From a virus, in IMG/VR virus record IMGVR_UViG_3300042864_000090, positions 1-32,946 of that record: a DNA stretch of 32,946 bases; one strand, 5' to 3'. The notes under the pieces are model-generated. The model was given only the letters and a program-made list of their open reading frames with translations. It did no database searches and was not told the origin of the DNA. Every line of letters begins with the position of its first letter. The first letter of the stretch is position 1. Both the position numbers and the translations under genes were made by a program. This document shows, in pieces, positions 32,027 through 32,946 of this stretch.

Positions 32027-32946
32027 ATACTGCCGCGATATAGGTTGCAGAGAACTGGAGAGCGTTTGCGTTTGCCCCAGTCCCAACGTCCGAGACCGCC
32101 ATGAACGACGTGGCACCATTGGAGGCTGCTCTAGTAAGCAGGTGCATCCGAGTTGCACCATTAAAGATCAGGCCCGCGCAGGGCTGGTTGGTGACAAACG
32201 CAGAAGTTGTTGAAATCGCACCTGCCGCATAGCCGTCGTTGGTGCTAGGGGAGTTCCCAACAGAAGTAAACGGTAAGCCACCGACAACAACAAAACCGCT
32301 GGCGGCCGTCTTGTCAACTGCGTCAGTTCTGATCGAACCTTGGACATACACCACGTTGCCGATCTTGGTATAACGACCGCCAGTAATTGCGTCATAAGTG
32401 ACAGACACAAAGTTCGTGCCATCCGTAGCCAAGGTCGGCGTCCATACGCCCTCAAGGTAATCGTCAAGAATGTTGACGTTTGTGCTTGCAGCCGTGTTGG
32501 TGAAGTTCACGCCAGAGATCGGTTGACCTTGGTTTTCTTGGTAAGTTGAGGTTACGACGTTACCTGAACCATCTTCAAGGAACTGACCGTTTGTAATCAG
32601 CGACCCAGCCGCGTTGATAATTGTGACAACGGCATCACCACCTGCAACGTCCATACGGAACGGACGAGTGGACCCAGAGATGCTCTTGTAGCTATCAGCT
32701 TGGCCAAAGGCGTTACGAATAGAAACTGTACCACGGTCGCAGATCAGTGCGCGGTCAACAAACCCAGACGATCCGTTCCCAAAGTGCTTCCAGTCCGTGA
32801 TGTCAGTCGAACTGCCAGTCGTCGCGTGGTTGATGTAGATGTGAGCCTGAACCGCGCCTTCTGTCCACACCCCATCCAGAAGGTTTCTGGAGAACGTGGT
32901 AGCCGTCACTTCAATGTTGAAGCCGATGTTGTTCCCGCTGGCGAGA
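32025..32946 (-). CDS. Fibre-type protein with DYLEGVW module, 5' end outside window
   Basis: The frame is open to the right edge and stops with TAA at 32027-32025. At least 306 residues are visible, so an internal GTG at 32909 is not the start. It carries repetitive short beta stretches (GTVSIRNAFGQADSYKSIS; ITNGQFLEDGSGNVVTSTY) and near residue 150 of the visible part DDYLEGVWTPTLATDGTNF followed by GGRYTKIGNVVYVQGSI. The same module occurs in the protein encoded at 26808-27398. It is probably a tail fibre or virion surface fibre that contacts the host. The N-terminal attachment domain is off the window. Confidence 0.72.
   Translation of the reverse strand, partial: LASGNNIGFNIEVTATTFSRNLLDGVWTEGAVQAHIYINHATTGSSTDITDWKHFGNGSSGFVDRALICDRGTVSIRNAFGQADSYKSISGSTRPFRMDVAGGDAVVTIINAAGSLITNGQFLEDGSGNVVTSTYQENQGQPISGVNFTNTAASTNVNILDDYLEGVWTPTLATDGTNFVSVTYDAITGGRYTKIGNVVYVQGSIRTDAVDKTAASGFVVVGGLPFTSVGNSPSTNDGYAAGAISTTSAFVTNQPCAGLIFNGATRMHLLTRAASNGATSFMAVSDVGTGANANALQFSATYIAAV

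Noticed and set aside
32025-32909. GTG at 32909 as the start of the right-edge fibre gene
   Set aside because: The frame stays open through the window edge with protein-like codons upstream, so the gene is truncated by the window.

Overview
The window is an internal segment of a tailed double-stranded DNA phage genome, most probably a podovirus. It is GC-rich (around 60% by eye) and densely packed with genes. The podovirus assignment rests on three things: a T7 gp12/P22 gp10-like nozzle candidate, a set of internal virion (ejection) protein genes ending in a 2647-residue polyvalent protein, and no tape measure, sheath or tail-tube gene. The host is not stated by the sequence. GC-rich Gram-negative bacteria fit best: there is a GH19 endolysin without a signal peptide, a holin-like gene, and small membrane genes that could be spanins. 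No integrase, tRNA or CRISPR was seen, and no RNA or DNA polymerase lies in the window.

Left arm (1-7089, + strand): DNA metabolism. It begins with the C-terminal end of a PD-(D/E)XK/Cas4-like nuclease. A VRR-NUC nuclease, an SNF2-type helicase, three small proteins, a zinc-binding ssDNA-binding-like protein with an acidic tail and a small helix-turn-helix protein follow. The arm ends in a 960-residue primase-helicase. Most junctions overlap by a few bases, so the arm reads as one translationally coupled operon. The only notable gap (4161-4206) carries a GC-rich hairpin.

Right arm (7086-32946, - strand, transcribed right to left): virion and lysis. In transcription order it holds two fibre-type genes (the first runs off the window), four tiny lysine-rich genes, an 82-residue protein, two connector/adaptor-like proteins, two tandem paralogous fibre-associated proteins, a second fibre-type protein and a beta-helix tailspike. 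Next come two small beta-rich/accessory proteins, a run of small membrane proteins with a holin-like protein, an exported staphylococcal-nuclease homologue and the endolysin. A 33-residue Cys-rich microprotein, the nozzle and the internal virion proteins complete the arm. Terminase, portal and capsid genes are expected beyond the right edge.

The two arms converge and their stop codons share one CTAG at 7086-7089. Overlapping stop/start pairs (ATGA, TAATG, TGATG, GTGA) join most right-arm genes. Following those overlaps exposed short genes that a length cut-off would miss (33, 46, 47 and 55 residues). The most interesting points are the giant protein with a zincin metallopeptidase motif and a possible acetyltransferase fold, a signal-peptide-bearing nuclease inside the lysis cassette, and the overlap-defined microproteins.
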